64,000 bases of DNA from an uncultured Lachnospiraceae bacterium. Its GTDB lineage: Bacteria; Bacillota; Clostridia; Lachnospirales; Lachnospiraceae. Below, in pieces: positions 1 through 9,640 of the stretch; within the stretch, counting starts at the first letter, position 1, and each line of letters opens with the position of its first letter. The notes under the pieces were generated by a model. It saw nothing but the letters and a program-made list of their open reading frames with translations, had not been told where the DNA came from and ran no database searches. A program made the position numbers and the translations under genes. The stretch covers positions 19,173-83,172 of the forward strand of contig CAJUDQ010000012.1 in the NCBI GenBank assembly GCA_910585215.1. The letters run 5' to 3'.

Positions 1-149
1 TAATCTGCCATAATTTCAAAGTCATTTTTAGAGCCATTATATCCATGACTAAAAATAACGAATGGATAATTTCCTTCTTTTTCCGGTAAAGTCAGTCTGC
101 CGGACACTTCCCTTCCATGATGCGGTATTGTCATTTCTATTTTTTTCAT
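1..149 (-). CDS. Alpha/beta hydrolase family protein, N-terminal part (cut by window edge)
   Basis: The reading frame opens at an ATG at 149 preceded by an AGGG ribosome binding site and runs off the left edge, so only about 49 residues are visible. The segment FVIFSHGYNGSKND carries the His-Gly oxyanion-hole motif that follows strand beta-3 in dienelactone-hydrolase or platelet-activating-factor-acetylhydrolase-like enzymes. The catalytic Ser, Asp and His lie outside the window, so substrate and exact family cannot be given. It has its own promoter with a palindrome at 271-319. Confidence 0.6.
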   Translation of the reverse strand, partial: MKKIEMTIPHHGREVSGRLTLPEKEGNYPFVIFSHGYNGSKNDFEIMAD

Positions 150-270
150 TCTTTTTCCCTGTATGATATTCAAAACAAAAAATCATACGTTTCCTTTCAT
201 TAAAATTTTTGTATTATACGTAACCAGTATCTGTACTGATTTCTTTACAGTACACGAAATTTGCCTAAAC

Positions 271-288
271 AAGTTAGATTTCTAACTT
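271..288. promoter_or_regulatory. Palindromic operator candidate, MarR-like
   Basis: AAGTTAGA, two bases, TCTAACTT forms a perfect 8+2+8 inverted repeat just downstream of a promoter. The TTAGA/TCTAA arms and the compact spacing resemble MarR-family operators. No MarR gene is visible here; it may lie left of the window. Confidence 0.45.
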
Positions 289-290
289 AG

Positions 291-319
291 ATTTTATACT
301 ATCTTTGGCGTTATGTCAA
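291..319 (-). promoter_or_regulatory. Sigma-A type promoter of the truncated hydrolase gene
   Basis: On the minus strand TTGACA (314-319) is separated by exactly 17 bases from TAAAAT (291-296). The perfect palindrome at 271-288 starts two bases beyond the -10 box and would cover the transcription start. Confidence 0.6.
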
Positions 320-350
320 TTATTGTTGCATAAAATTTAAAAATGATTTT

Positions 351-1424
351 TTATCTGACAGGATGTGTCAAAAACAGTTTTTCCACTTTTTGTATTTCAT
401 CCGGAATACGTATTTTTTTCGGACACATAAAAATACACGACATTTCTGTACAGTTTCTGCAATACTGCGCGCTTTCTTCAATTCCCATACCAAGCTTTCT
501 AAGTGCCCAATAATCCTTTCCAAGAAAATAATACTGATACTGACGAAAAATCGTATGAATTTCTGTTCCATAGAAACACCGGCATCTCTGACATCTGTCG
601 CATGGTATGGCATCATATTCTTTTTCCAGAACACAGATTACCTCTTCAAAAGAAGGAATTTCCTTTTGTGTCTCTTTTGTATTCCATTTCATTGCCTGTT
701 TTGCCTGTTCTATTGTTCCAATTCCAATCAGGGCACTGGAAACAGGATATGACAGCACTGTCTGAATCAATGTCCGAACTGGAAATACTGCCGGAAGAAG
801 TCCTGCTGCATATACCTTATTTATCAACAATCCCTTTTTTTCAAACAGCGGTTCGGCTGCCATACGTTCCAACATTCCCCGTTCCAGAAGATTTCCACTT
901 CCCTGAAGAACATCTACCCGTATATCTGCCGCTGCACGAAGCAGTGTACTATAGTAGTGAGAAGCAACTCCGGTAAAATGTATTTTTCCCTCATTTTTCA
1001 GTTCTGTCAGCGCATCCAGAGCCCCTCCCCTTTGAAATACTTCTTCCTCATGTTCTTCGTCCACCTGATGTACAAAATATATATCTGAAAAAGTTCCAAG
1101 ATTTTCACAGGAAGTCAACACTGCCTCATACATTTCATTTCCATTATAAAACCGTGCCTTATCCGAAATAATAATCTTTTCTCTTCCTATATGCTCTGCA
1201 AATTTTCCAAGCTTTAATTCCGCATCTCCATATTCTGGCACTATTGCCGTATCATATAAATTGCAGCCAAGAGAATATGCATATTCCATTACCTGTATTG
1301 CTGTTTTTTCATCCAGATTATAATAATCCGGCAATACCGGAACACTGCCCTGTAAAACGGGAATTGTTCCAAAACTTATCTCTGACACCATAAGTCCTGT
1401 ATTTCCTAATGTTCGATAATACAT
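351..1424 (-). CDS. Aldo/keto reductase with C-terminal 4Fe-4S domain
   Basis: NAD(P)H-dependent oxidoreductase of 357 residues. The N-terminus (RTLGNTGLMVSEISFGT) is the standard opening of the aldo/keto reductase TIM barrel. The catalytic tetrad can be placed at Asp58, Tyr65, Lys89 and His119. The last 85 residues contain two cysteine clusters, C275/C278/C281/C283 and C322/C325/C330/C334, the latter ending in CP as in ferredoxins, which fits the iron-sulfur subgroup common in Clostridia. Substrate unknown. It starts two bases after the stop of the leucine-rich repeat gene and is the last gene of that operon. Confidence 0.85.
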   Translation of the reverse strand: MYYRTLGNTGLMVSEISFGTIPVLQGSVPVLPDYYNLDEKTAIQVMEYAYSLGCNLYDTAIVPEYGDAELKLGKFAEHIGREKIIISDKARFYNGNEMYEAVLTSCENLGTFSDIYFVHQVDEEHEEEVFQRGGALDALTELKNEGKIHFTGVASHYYSTLLRAAADIRVDVLQGSGNLLERGMLERMAAEPLFEKKGLLINKVYAAGLLPAVFPVRTLIQTVLSYPVSSALIGIGTIEQAKQAMKWNTKETQKEIPSFEEVICVLEKEYDAIPCDRCQRCRCFYGTEIHTIFRQYQYYFLGKDYWALRKLGMGIEESAQYCRNCTEMSCIFMCPKKIRIPDEIQKVEKLFLTHPVR

Positions 1425-1426
1425 TT

Positions 1427-4400
1427 TTACTGTTCCTTCCCTCTATAAAAAGCCCTTTCCTCCACCACTATGCCTTCTGGCAGCTGTACATTCTGAAGCT
1501 GTATACAAAACGCAAATGCCTCTTTCCCAATTTTCTTTAAGGTAGACGGAAACTGTATGCTTTTTAAACTGTGGCAGCGGTAAAATGCCCTTTCCGGTAT
1601 TTCTTCCATTCCCTCCGGTATCCATATTTTCTCTAATGAAGTACAATTTTCAAAAGCCCCTGCCTCCATCTTCTGAAACTTTTCCGACAATGTGACATAT
1701 CGCAGTCTGCCACACCCGAAAAACGCTCTTCTGCCAATATACTCCACACCTTGGGCCTGTTGTACTTCGCTCAGCCATTTGCAGCCGGAAAATGCATTTT
1801 TTTCAATTCTTTTGACGGTTTCTGAAAAGATAATTTCTGTCAGAAGATTTCCGTCCTGAAAGGCTTTCTCACCAATTGCTGTAATGCCGCATGGTAACAA
1901 AAGTCTTGAAATATTTCCGGTACACTCACAAAGCACATTGTTTTCATCTGTTTTAAAACAGTTCAGACTGTCCATAACTGCCTGCTTCGCCACTGCCGGC
2001 AACTCCTTTTCACGGTCCTTTATTCCACCAAAAACAATTCGGGAACCATCTGGTAAAATTATCTCTTTCAGAAAAATACAGTTGCGAAATGCGTACTGTT
2101 CTACTCTTGTTTCCGCCAGAAAACGTATACTTTTTATTTTCATGCCATTTGCAAACGCCCATCCACATATCATGTGAATTTCAGCCGGAATCACCACATC
2201 TCCCTCACATCCTGAACCGTCCAGAAGCATATGATTTACAATTACAAAAGGTGACCTTTGCTGCTGGTGCGCCATCCATGCTGTTCCATGAAAGGCTCTT
2301 GCACCAATATACTCCACACTTTCTGGAATATCAATTTCCATAAGCATGGAAATATCCCGAAATGCCTCCTGTTCTATCCTGCGGATTCCCTGCGGTATTT
2401 TCACTATCCGTCCAGTCCCCTGATAAGAACAGAGCCTGTCCTCCTCTATTTCAAAACAACTTAACGCACTGCAAAAAAGAAATCTGACTTTTTCCGGAAA
2501 AAGTTCAGAAAAAATATCCTGATAATAAAAACATTCCCACAGCATTGCCTGATATTTCACCCACCAGAGCATTGTACAGCCAAAAAAAGCATATTCCCCA
2601 AAAAAGGTATTGTCTGCTCCGTCTGATATCCATATCTCTGTCAAATATCCACAATTCAAAAAGGCATAATTTTCTACATGGATGCTGTTTTGAAAAAATA
2701 CCTGATATAAACTGTCACAACCCTCAAAAGCATACTCTTTTATTATCTGAAAGCTCTCAAAATCCATATTCTGAAGGCTTCTGCAATTACAAAAACTCTT
2801 CTTTCCTGCTACTTCTGCATTTTTGAAGACACAACCCTCAAGAGCAATACAGCCCTCAAAAATGGAATCTGACAGCTTTTTTATATTTGGAAATTCTGCA
2901 TGTGAAAGTTTTGTACAAAAGGCAAAAGCTCCTGTTCCTGCCTGCATGGCCTCTGTGTATATATTTTTTAAAGAACTGCACTTTTCAAAGGCTCTCGCTC
3001 CTATCTCCCTCAGACTTTTTGGAAACTCTATCTGACAAAGCATGCTGCAGCCAAAAAATGCGCCTTCTCCAATTTGCAGAAATCCTTCTGGAAATATGAT
3101 TTCCGTAACCGTTCTGTTTCCTGCAAAGGCATATGGCGCAATTGCCGTTACAGATTCAGGAATACAAACCCGCCCTTCACACTCGTCGGCAGATACCACA
3201 AGACTTCCCACAATAGAAAGTCCGTTTTTTCTCCCTTCCAAAAATTTTGTCTCTTCAAAGGCCCGTTCTCCTGCCCAGAGTTCAGTGCTTACCTTGCATA
3301 TCTCCAACATGGAACAACCGGCCAACGCTTCTTTCTCAATACTTTTCGCATGAGAAAGACAAAGATGTTTTAAATTTCTGCATTTATAAAAAGCTCTTTC
3401 ACCAATCAAATTCCATTTTGGAGTTTCTTCTTTCTCTGCCAATCTTATTTCTCTCAGATGAATACATCCTGAAAACACCTCCGCTTCAAGATGCTGTACA
3501 CCAGAAGGCCAAAAAACTTTCTGAAGATTTTTGCAGCCCTTAAATGCAGCCCTTCCAATCCAGGAGACACTTTCCGGTATATGAATTTCTGTTATCTCTG
3601 TATTTCCATAAAATGCTGCACCTGCTATTATTTCCACATCTTTTGAAATCCATATTTCTCCCTTTAAATCTCTGCCGTCCAAAAAAATATTCTTTTGAAA
3701 CCTTTCTGTCTTTTGAGTTTCTTTCTCTGTTTCCGCTTCTGTTTTTCTGTCTGTTTTTGTTTCTATTTCAATCTTTCTTTCATCTGTTTTATTTTTCTCT
3801 GTTTTTGTTGGTGTTTGCTGATTCTCCCTCCACCCTTCAAGGTATGGGGTATTTTCAAATGCATGTTTTCCAACAGCCAAAATACTCTGAGGAAAAATCA
3901 CCTGCTGTAATGCTGTGCAACCGTAAACAAGCTTATCCGGAATATAACACACTCCTTCTTCCAGTATCAGCATTTTCAGTTTGATACATTCATGAAATAC
4001 ACCTGTACCAAAAGCTTGCCCACTGCCGGATATCCATACTTTTCGAACCCCGCTTTTCGCAAACGCGAGACTTCCTATCTGTTCTGCATCTTTTAAAAGA
4101 TGCAGTTCTTTTAGTCCGCTGCATCCATAAAACGCCATTTCTCCAATAGCCCAAAGACTTTCTGGAAACTGCACGTTTTTAAGCGCAATACACCCATAAA
4201 ATGCCCCTTCCTTAATTTCCAGCAGTCCTTCTGGAAAATCCACTTCTCTGAGCGTTTTGCAATGTCGAAAACTCCTTTCTTCTATTTGCTTTATTTTGGA
4301 GGATAAAGACACACGAATCAGCTTGACACAATTTTCAAAAGCACCTGCCTCAATTCTTTCCAGTCCTTCCGGAAAAGAAATAGTCTGCAAAAGCACACAG

Positions 4401-5524
4401 TCACGAAACGCCTCTTCTCCGATTTCTTTCAGGCTTTCTGGCAAAATCATCCGGTCAACTGCCTCATTTCCAGCAAAAGCGCTTCCCGCAATTCTGGTAA
4501 TTCCCTCCGGCACCACTACACGCGATTCTGCTCCAAAATATTTTAGCAGAATTGTTCCGCTGATTTTAAAATTTCCCAGTACCTGTCTCTGTACTGTTCT
4601 TACAATATCAGGAACACTTTCATCCTTTAAACCTTTTATTCCCGAAAATACATATTCCCGCCCATCATATATTCTGACTGTTTTCAGTGAAGTACAATTT
4701 TTAAAGGCATCTTCTTGAATTTTAACAGTATCTCCCTGAAAGCTCACTTTTTCCAGACTGATACAATTTCGAAATGCTCTGCTCTCTATTACTTTCAAAG
4801 ATTTTGGAAAACATACGGACTGGATTCCTTTTTTATCAAAAAAACAGCTTTTGGCCACGCTTTCTATTCCTTCGGGAATTTCTACATGTTTCAGATTTAC
4901 AAGAAACCGGACAAGACTTCTTCCATCGAGCTCCATCATTTTTAAAATATCCGTGGCTATCTGATAGACAAGAGGCGGAACCTCCAGCTTTTCCACAATT
5001 ACCTCCACTGCATTTAAAATTTGCCAGCGCTTACCTCCTGCAAAGGAAATTTCCCGAATTTTTGAACAGCCGGTAAATACGTCACAAATACACTGTATAT
5101 CTAAATCCGGAGATATTTCAAGTGTTTCAAGTCGAACATCATTTAAAAAAGTCTGCTTTCCAAAAACTCTTACTCCGGGTATTCGAGCTTCTGTCAAATG
5201 GTCACAATAAAGAAATACACAATCCCCAAGAATTTTTACGGAATCTGGAAGCAGTATTTTTTTTATTGCATGGCAGCGGTGAAACGCATAACTTCCAATC
5301 CTTTCGACTCCCTGCGGAATTTCTATTTCCTCAAGCTTTCGACAACCCTTAAATGCATTTTCCATAATAAAACGAAGTCCAACTGGCAGTATTACTTTTT
5401 TTAAGGACACACATGCCTTAAATGCACCTTCTCCAATTGTATGAATTCCGTCGGGAACTATAAGAATCTCTTCTCTCCCCGTGTAAGCCTGCAATACTCC
5501 ATCTTTTATAAGATACTCTTTCAT
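1427..5524 (-). CDS. Giant BspA-type leucine-rich repeat protein
   Basis: 1365 residues built almost entirely of LRR_5 (BspA/TpLRR) repeats of about 23 residues with the cadence IPEGVxxIGxxAFxxCxxLxxI. A charged Lys/Glu/Thr linker near residues 565-605 splits the array. BspA-type repeats are usually surface-exposed adhesins, but this one has no signal peptide, membrane segment or sorting signal: the N-terminus MKEYLIKDGVLQAYTG goes directly into the first repeat. It is therefore probably cytoplasmic or exported by another route. The start has a GGAAT-type ribosome site, and the gene sits 20 bases after a dus gene and 2 bases before the reductase. Function unknown; a binding scaffold is the likeliest role. 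Confidence 0.85.
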   Translation of the reverse strand: MKEYLIKDGVLQAYTGREEILIVPDGIHTIGEGAFKACVSLKKVILPVGLRFIMENAFKGCRKLEEIEIPQGVERIGSYAFHRCHAIKKILLPDSVKILGDCVFLYCDHLTEARIPGVRVFGKQTFLNDVRLETLEISPDLDIQCICDVFTGCSKIREISFAGGKRWQILNAVEVIVEKLEVPPLVYQIATDILKMMELDGRSLVRFLVNLKHVEIPEGIESVAKSCFFDKKGIQSVCFPKSLKVIESRAFRNCISLEKVSFQGDTVKIQEDAFKNCTSLKTVRIYDGREYVFSGIKGLKDESVPDIVRTVQRQVLGNFKISGTILLKYFGAESRVVVPEGITRIAGSAFAGNEAVDRMILPESLKEIGEEAFRDCVLLQTISFPEGLERIEAGAFENCVKLIRVSLSSKIKQIEERSFRHCKTLREVDFPEGLLEIKEGAFYGCIALKNVQFPESLWAIGEMAFYGCSGLKELHLLKDAEQIGSLAFAKSGVRKVWISGSGQAFGTGVFHECIKLKMLILEEGVCYIPDKLVYGCTALQQVIFPQSILAVGKHAFENTPYLEGWRENQQTPTKTEKNKTDERKIEIETKTDRKTEAETEKETQKTERFQKNIFLDGRDLKGEIWISKDVEIIAGAAFYGNTEITEIHIPESVSWIGRAAFKGCKNLQKVFWPSGVQHLEAEVFSGCIHLREIRLAEKEETPKWNLIGERAFYKCRNLKHLCLSHAKSIEKEALAGCSMLEICKVSTELWAGERAFEETKFLEGRKNGLSIVGSLVVSADECEGRVCIPESVTAIAPYAFAGNRTVTEIIFPEGFLQIGEGAFFGCSMLCQIEFPKSLREIGARAFEKCSSLKNIYTEAMQAGTGAFAFCTKLSHAEFPNIKKLSDSIFEGCIALEGCVFKNAEVAGKKSFCNCRSLQNMDFESFQIIKEYAFEGCDSLYQVFFQNSIHVENYAFLNCGYLTEIWISDGADNTFFGEYAFFGCTMLWWVKYQAMLWECFYYQDIFSELFPEKVRFLFCSALSCFEIEEDRLCSYQGTGRIVKIPQGIRRIEQEAFRDISMLMEIDIPESVEYIGARAFHGTAWMAHQQQRSPFVIVNHMLLDGSGCEGDVVIPAEIHMICGWAFANGMKIKSIRFLAETRVEQYAFRNCIFLKEIILPDGSRIVFGGIKDREKELPAVAKQAVMDSLNCFKTDENNVLCECTGNISRLLLPCGITAIGEKAFQDGNLLTEIIFSETVKRIEKNAFSGCKWLSEVQQAQGVEYIGRRAFFGCGRLRYVTLSEKFQKMEAGAFENCTSLEKIWIPEGMEEIPERAFYRCHSLKSIQFPSTLKKIGKEAFAFCIQLQNVQLPEGIVVEERAFYRGKEQ

Positions 5525-5544
5525 TTTTATTCCTTTCCTGTGTC

Positions 5545-6492
5545 TTAAAACTTCTTAAAAATCAGTTCTAATATTTGACAAAGTTCTTCAAGACTTCCAC
5601 TTTTATACATCTGCTCCTTATATTGTTTTGTCCCTATTCGCTTTTTCATCATATAGGAAGCAATCTTTTTTATATAAGACAACGTAAAAGTCTCATCATA
5701 ATGCTTTGCTGTAAGCGCTATCTGTTCTGATAAAATCTGAAACGCTGTTTTTTTGCATGGTTTTCCTGTCAGCTCACTAAATACAAATGGATGCTCCAGT
5801 CCATACCGCGCCAGCATAATTCCGTCTGCGCCTGTACATTCCATTACCTGCTCTGCCATTTCCACAGAATATATTCCACCATTTGCAATGACTGGTATAG
5901 ACACTGCTGCCTTGGCTTTCTCAATTTCATTTAAATAGGGCCTGCCATCGTACATCATACTCCTGCTTCTGCCGTGAATCGTAATCATGTCTGCTCCTGC
6001 ATCCTCACATACACGGGCAAATTCCGCAGCAAACATACAATCCTCTGAAATTCCGATACGACTCTTTACAGTTACAATCTTTCCGCTTTTCTTACAGCCC
6101 CGTATAATTGCTGCTGCTCTTTTCCAGTCCAGCATAAGTGCACTTCCTTCTCCGCTTTTAAATACATTTGGTACGGGACAGCCCATATTAATATCAATAA
6201 TATCAAACTCCTGCAAAAGTTCACTTCCTGCCATCTGCTCCATAACTGCGGGATTGCCGCCAAGAAGCTGAACTGCCTTTATCTTTTCTTTCTCTGTTGT
6301 AAATAAAAGCAGCTTTGTAGCTCTGTCCTTATATTTCAATGCATTTGCACTGACCATTTCTGTAAAACACAATCCGGCTCCAAGCTCATATGCCAGCAGC
6401 CGGAAAGGATAACAGGTATATCCTGCAAGGGGTGCCATAAACACATTAGAGGGAAGAAGCAGATTTCCAAGACGGATTTTTCTTATTTCCAT
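5545..6492 (-). CDS. tRNA-dihydrouridine synthase (Dus family)
   Basis: FMN-dependent enzyme that reduces uridines in the tRNA D-loop. The 315-residue protein has the N-terminal FMN site FMAPLAGYT, the active-site signature NMGCPVPNVFKSGEGSALM with catalytic Cys105, and the phosphate-binding IPVIANGGIYS strand. It is a second, divergent copy in the window; the one at 40886 is closer to classical DusB. It lies between DUF4303 (6-base gap) and the leucine-rich repeat gene (20-base gap), so it is cotranscribed with accessory genes and not with the usual housekeeping neighbours. Confidence 0.88.
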   Translation of the reverse strand: MEIRKIRLGNLLLPSNVFMAPLAGYTCYPFRLLAYELGAGLCFTEMVSANALKYKDRATKLLLFTTEKEKIKAVQLLGGNPAVMEQMAGSELLQEFDIIDINMGCPVPNVFKSGEGSALMLDWKRAAAIIRGCKKSGKIVTVKSRIGISEDCMFAAEFARVCEDAGADMITIHGRSRSMMYDGRPYLNEIEKAKAAVSIPVIANGGIYSVEMAEQVMECTGADGIMLARYGLEHPFVFSELTGKPCKKTAFQILSEQIALTAKHYDETFTLSYIKKIASYMMKKRIGTKQYKEQMYKSGSLEELCQILELIFKKF

Positions 6493-6498
6493 AGCTGT

Positions 6499-7059
6499 TT
6501 ATTCCTTATCCTGCTCTTCTTCATAATCTTCTTTTTCCTCTGCCGCTTCCGCAAGCCATCTGGCAAAAATTTTTGTATCAGGATTATTCAGGCGGTATGC
6601 ACGTTCTGTATTTGTGTAATCGGGAGACATTACTTCAACTAATACAATTACATCTTCACGGTTCTGATTAAGCGCAAATATTCCTTCACTGTCCAAAATT
6701 TTCATTGCCTGTTCCATTGCGGAATATCGAAATTCATATTCCTTTTCAAATTCAGAATCATCCATGTCCAATATGGAGCCTCTAGCATATAGCAACGCCT
6801 CTACTTCTTTAAAATTTTCCTGTTTCCACATACAATATGGTGAGTCCTCGCCAGACCATTTTATCATATCCAGTTCTTCTTTTCCGTTTTCTTTTTCCCG
6901 TTCCAAAGCTTCGATAGACCATGCAGATATATATGGTGTATTTGCCAGACCGTCAGATATAAGAGTAATATAGTAATAGTGCTCTTTGTTTTTCATTAAA
7001 TCCAAAAGAATTGTTCTTATTGCCTTGACTAACTCAGCTGTTAATTTCTCCTTGTTCAT
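6499..7059 (-). CDS. DUF4303-like protein
   Basis: 186 residues. The segment EHYYYITLISDGLANTPYISAWSIEAL resembles the start of DUF4303, a family of small acidic bacterial proteins often found near SUKH/SMI1-type and polymorphic-toxin immunity genes. The tail is very acidic (AEEKEDYEEEQDKE). No signal peptide or membrane segment. First gene of the four-gene minus-strand cluster that continues into dus, the leucine-rich repeat protein and the aldo/keto reductase. The family call rests on memory of the motif. Confidence 0.6.
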   Translation of the reverse strand: MNKEKLTAELVKAIRTILLDLMKNKEHYYYITLISDGLANTPYISAWSIEALEREKENGKEELDMIKWSGEDSPYCMWKQENFKEVEALLYARGSILDMDDSEFEKEYEFRYSAMEQAMKILDSEGIFALNQNREDVIVLVEVMSPDYTNTERAYRLNNPDTKIFARWLAEAAEEKEDYEEEQDKE

Positions 7060-7214
7060 AATATCCTCTTTTCTCTTAAAAATAGCATTTCTTTTCTATA
7101 AAAAGTATAACATAGATATAAAGCAATTACAATGTTTCATGAATTTTGTCAGAATACTGTTGTATTTGATACTTTCAAATATAGTACCTATTTTTACCAT
7201 ACAAGATATTTATA

Positions 7215-7243
7215 TTGAAAATTCTTATAGTAAATGTTAGACT
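7215..7243 (+). promoter_or_regulatory. Putative promoter of the DUF1848 gene
   Basis: TTGAAA (7215-7220), 17 bases, TAGACT (7238-7243), about 45 bases before the ATG at 7288, which also has an AAAAGGAGG ribosome site. Confidence 0.4.
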
Positions 7244-7287
7244 GTAACAGACTGACATTGTAGATATTTTATCAAAAGGAGGCTGCT

Positions 7288-8235
7288 ATGATATTAAATA
7301 CAGGAGCAAGAACAGATACCGTACAGTATTTTACACCATGGCTTTTAAAGCGTTTCGAAGAAGGTTATGTGCTGGCACGAAATCCTCTTTTTCCAAATAA
7401 AGTAACCCGATATGAGCTGTCACCGGATAAAATTGATTTAATCATGTTTTGTTCTAAAAATTATAAACCCATATTAAAAGATTTACATAAAATTATGGAT
7501 AACTATCCTGTTTATTTTCATTATACTATTACTGCATATGGAAAGGATATTGAGCCCGGAGTTCCTGATATAAAGACGAGTATTGAAACTCTGAAAGAAT
7601 TATCTTCACTGGCAGGCAGAAAACGAATTTCATGGAGATATGACCCTGTACTGCTCACAAAAAAATATTCAATACAAAAACATAAAGAAATATTTGCAAC
7701 CATGGCAGAGCTTATTGCACCCTATATTGACCGCTGTATTTTTAATTTTGTGGAATTATATAAAAAATTACAATCGAATATGCCGGAACTTATAGTATTC
7801 TCTGATAATGAAAAAGAAGAACTTGCCCGATATATGGGGCAGGTTGCAAAAAAGAATCGTATGACGATACAAACCTGCGGAAAAAATGGCGATTATACAA
7901 AGTATGGCATTGGTTCTTCCGGCTGTGCTACTCTTAAAATTTTAGGCCAGGCAAACGGGCTGGATTTTAAAGATTTAAAACATAAAGGACTTCGGGAAGG
8001 CTGTCATTGTATTGAAAGCAGAGATATTGGTGCATATGACACCTGTATGAATGGATGTAAATATTGTTATGCCAATAAAAACCCACAAAAGGCATTTGAT
8101 AATTACAAATATCACAATCCTAATTCTCCACTTTTACTGGGAGAGTTAAAAGAAACAGACATCGTTATACAGGGAAACCAGAAAAGCTTTTTGAAAAAAG
8201 AGTTTCTGGCAAAGCAGATAACACTGGATATATAA
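7288..8235 (+). CDS. DUF1848 domain protein with radical-SAM-like cysteine motif
   Basis: 315 residues. The opening MILNTGARTDTVQYFTPW and the following LFPNKVTRYELSPDKIDLIMFCSKN are characteristic of DUF1848. The C-terminal part has a row of cysteines, including C253-x3-C257-x2-C260, the spacing used by radical-SAM enzymes for a 4Fe-4S cluster, followed by YAN as in spore-photoproduct-lyase-like proteins. This suggests an iron-sulfur enzyme, possibly acting on nucleic acid, but the reaction is unknown. Transcribed alone, with a strong AAAAGGAGG ribosome site. Confidence 0.85.
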   Translation: MILNTGARTDTVQYFTPWLLKRFEEGYVLARNPLFPNKVTRYELSPDKIDLIMFCSKNYKPILKDLHKIMDNYPVYFHYTITAYGKDIEPGVPDIKTSIETLKELSSLAGRKRISWRYDPVLLTKKYSIQKHKEIFATMAELIAPYIDRCIFNFVELYKKLQSNMPELIVFSDNEKEELARYMGQVAKKNRMTIQTCGKNGDYTKYGIGSSGCATLKILGQANGLDFKDLKHKGLREGCHCIESRDIGAYDTCMNGCKYCYANKNPQKAFDNYKYHNPNSPLLLGELKETDIVIQGNQKSFLKKEFLAKQITLDI

Positions 8236-8389
8236 TAAAAAAGTTTTTATTTTGCAAATCATATTTTTCGGGCGGTACAATATTGCACCGCCTGTACATA
8301 TTCTTACTATATCCGTTATTCCAAAAAGTAACCTGTTTTAATTTTGAAAATTTATACACTCTGTTCTCCTCTGCTTTTATATCATGATT

Positions 8390-9640
8390 TTATTCTTTCT
8401 TTGAAAAACTTTGAAAAATACTTTTTGTACTAACCGCAATTATCATGGAAACAATGCCCGCAAATAAAAGAACAATAAATTCAAAACCATCACAGATTTC
8501 AAATAAAATTCCATAAAATGCATTGCCAACCGGCTGTGCACACATGGAAATAGTAAAAATAACCGCAATTACTTTTCCAATCAAATTTTGTGGAGTTTCT
8601 GCCTGAACAAAAGCCATCATCTGCACAGTAAAAACAGTAGAAAACATCATAACAACAAAACAGCATACCGTCATAACAGCATAATTTATCAGACCAGACG
8701 AAAACAACATTAAAGATATTCCCATTGGAAACATACATGCTGCACAATAAATAATGAAATTGCCTGATTTCTGTATGGTCAGTTTTTTTGCAAAAATACC
8801 TGCGCCAATACCTCCGGCCAGTCCTCCGGCAGCCAATGTTCCTTCTGCAAAACCATATAATCTGTTTGCCAGAGAAGATTCCAAATTTAATACCTGTGTA
8901 ATAAGATACGGAAGACCGACAATAATCACAGAGGATAAAAATAAATTTATTCCGCAAATAACAAGCAGTCCTTTCCCAATTACAGGTTTTTCTTTTCGAA
9001 TAAAACAAAAGCTTTCTGCAAAATCTTTTTTTAGCATCTTCCATATATTTATATCAGAATCCTGTTTTACAAAAGGAATATAAATAAAAAGCTCCATCAC
9101 TGCTGAAACAAAAAAACATAAAATACAAACCCACAATAGCGGTTCCAATCCATATGTACTGTACAAAATTCCCCCAATCACAGGTCCTAATAAAGAAGAA
9201 AAAGAACTGATTGTATTAATAATAGAATTTGCGGCCATTAAATGCTGCTGACCTACAAGAGCCGGCACACTTGCCTGCACAGACGGCTGATATGCACCTG
9301 CTATGCTGTATAAAAGCATTAAAGTAACAGTTATTAAAGGAATAAGACTCACTCCTTCTACGAGAAAAGAAAAAATCAAGATAACTGCCGCTGTGAAAAA
9401 ATCCAGAATCACCATAATATTTTTTTTATTTATTCTGTCTGCAACAATTCCTCCTATAGGCGACAGCAAAATAGCAGGAATAAATGCACAGGCAGTAACT
9501 GTTCCATAAAGAGCTGATGAACCGGTATGATTTAACAGGTGCAACGGAAGTGCAAATCTGATTGCAGTATTTCCAAACAGTGAAATAATCTGGCCAATTA
9601 CCACCAGTATAAAATCTTTTGAAAATAATTTTTGATTCAT
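8390..9640 (-). CDS. MFS drug-efflux transporter
   Basis: 416-residue integral membrane protein with the usual two bundles of six helices. Conserved features include the loop 2-3 motif GGIVADRINKKNIM, which is motif A of proton-coupled drug exporters, and a second motif-A-like stretch GAGIFAKKLTI between helices 8 and 9. Overall it resembles macrolide/multidrug exporters of the MefA and NepI type. The ATG at 9640 has no Shine-Dalgarno sequence of its own. It overlaps, as ATGA, the stop of a 34-codon leader ORF, so translation is probably coupled. A TetR gene lies immediately upstream. The drug is not predictable from sequence. Confidence 0.85.
   Translation of the reverse strand: MNQKLFSKDFILVVIGQIISLFGNTAIRFALPLHLLNHTGSSALYGTVTACAFIPAILLSPIGGIVADRINKKNIMVILDFFTAAVILIFSFLVEGVSLIPLITVTLMLLYSIAGAYQPSVQASVPALVGQQHLMAANSIINTISSFSSLLGPVIGGILYSTYGLEPLLWVCILCFFVSAVMELFIYIPFVKQDSDINIWKMLKKDFAESFCFIRKEKPVIGKGLLVICGINLFLSSVIIVGLPYLITQVLNLESSLANRLYGFAEGTLAAGGLAGGIGAGIFAKKLTIQKSGNFIIYCAACMFPMGISLMLFSSGLINYAVMTVCCFVVMMFSTVFTVQMMAFVQAETPQNLIGKVIAVIFTISMCAQPVGNAFYGILFEICDGFEFIVLLFAGIVSMIIAVSTKSIFQSFSKKE

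Noticed and set aside
351..976. Plus- and minus-strand overlapping ORFs within the aldo/keto reductase gene
   Set aside because: Alternative frames of a well-supported conserved gene.
8271..8292. GGCGGT/ACCGCC hairpin between DUF1848 and the MFS gene
   Set aside because: Only 6 bp with a 10-base loop and no U-tract on either strand; not called as terminator.
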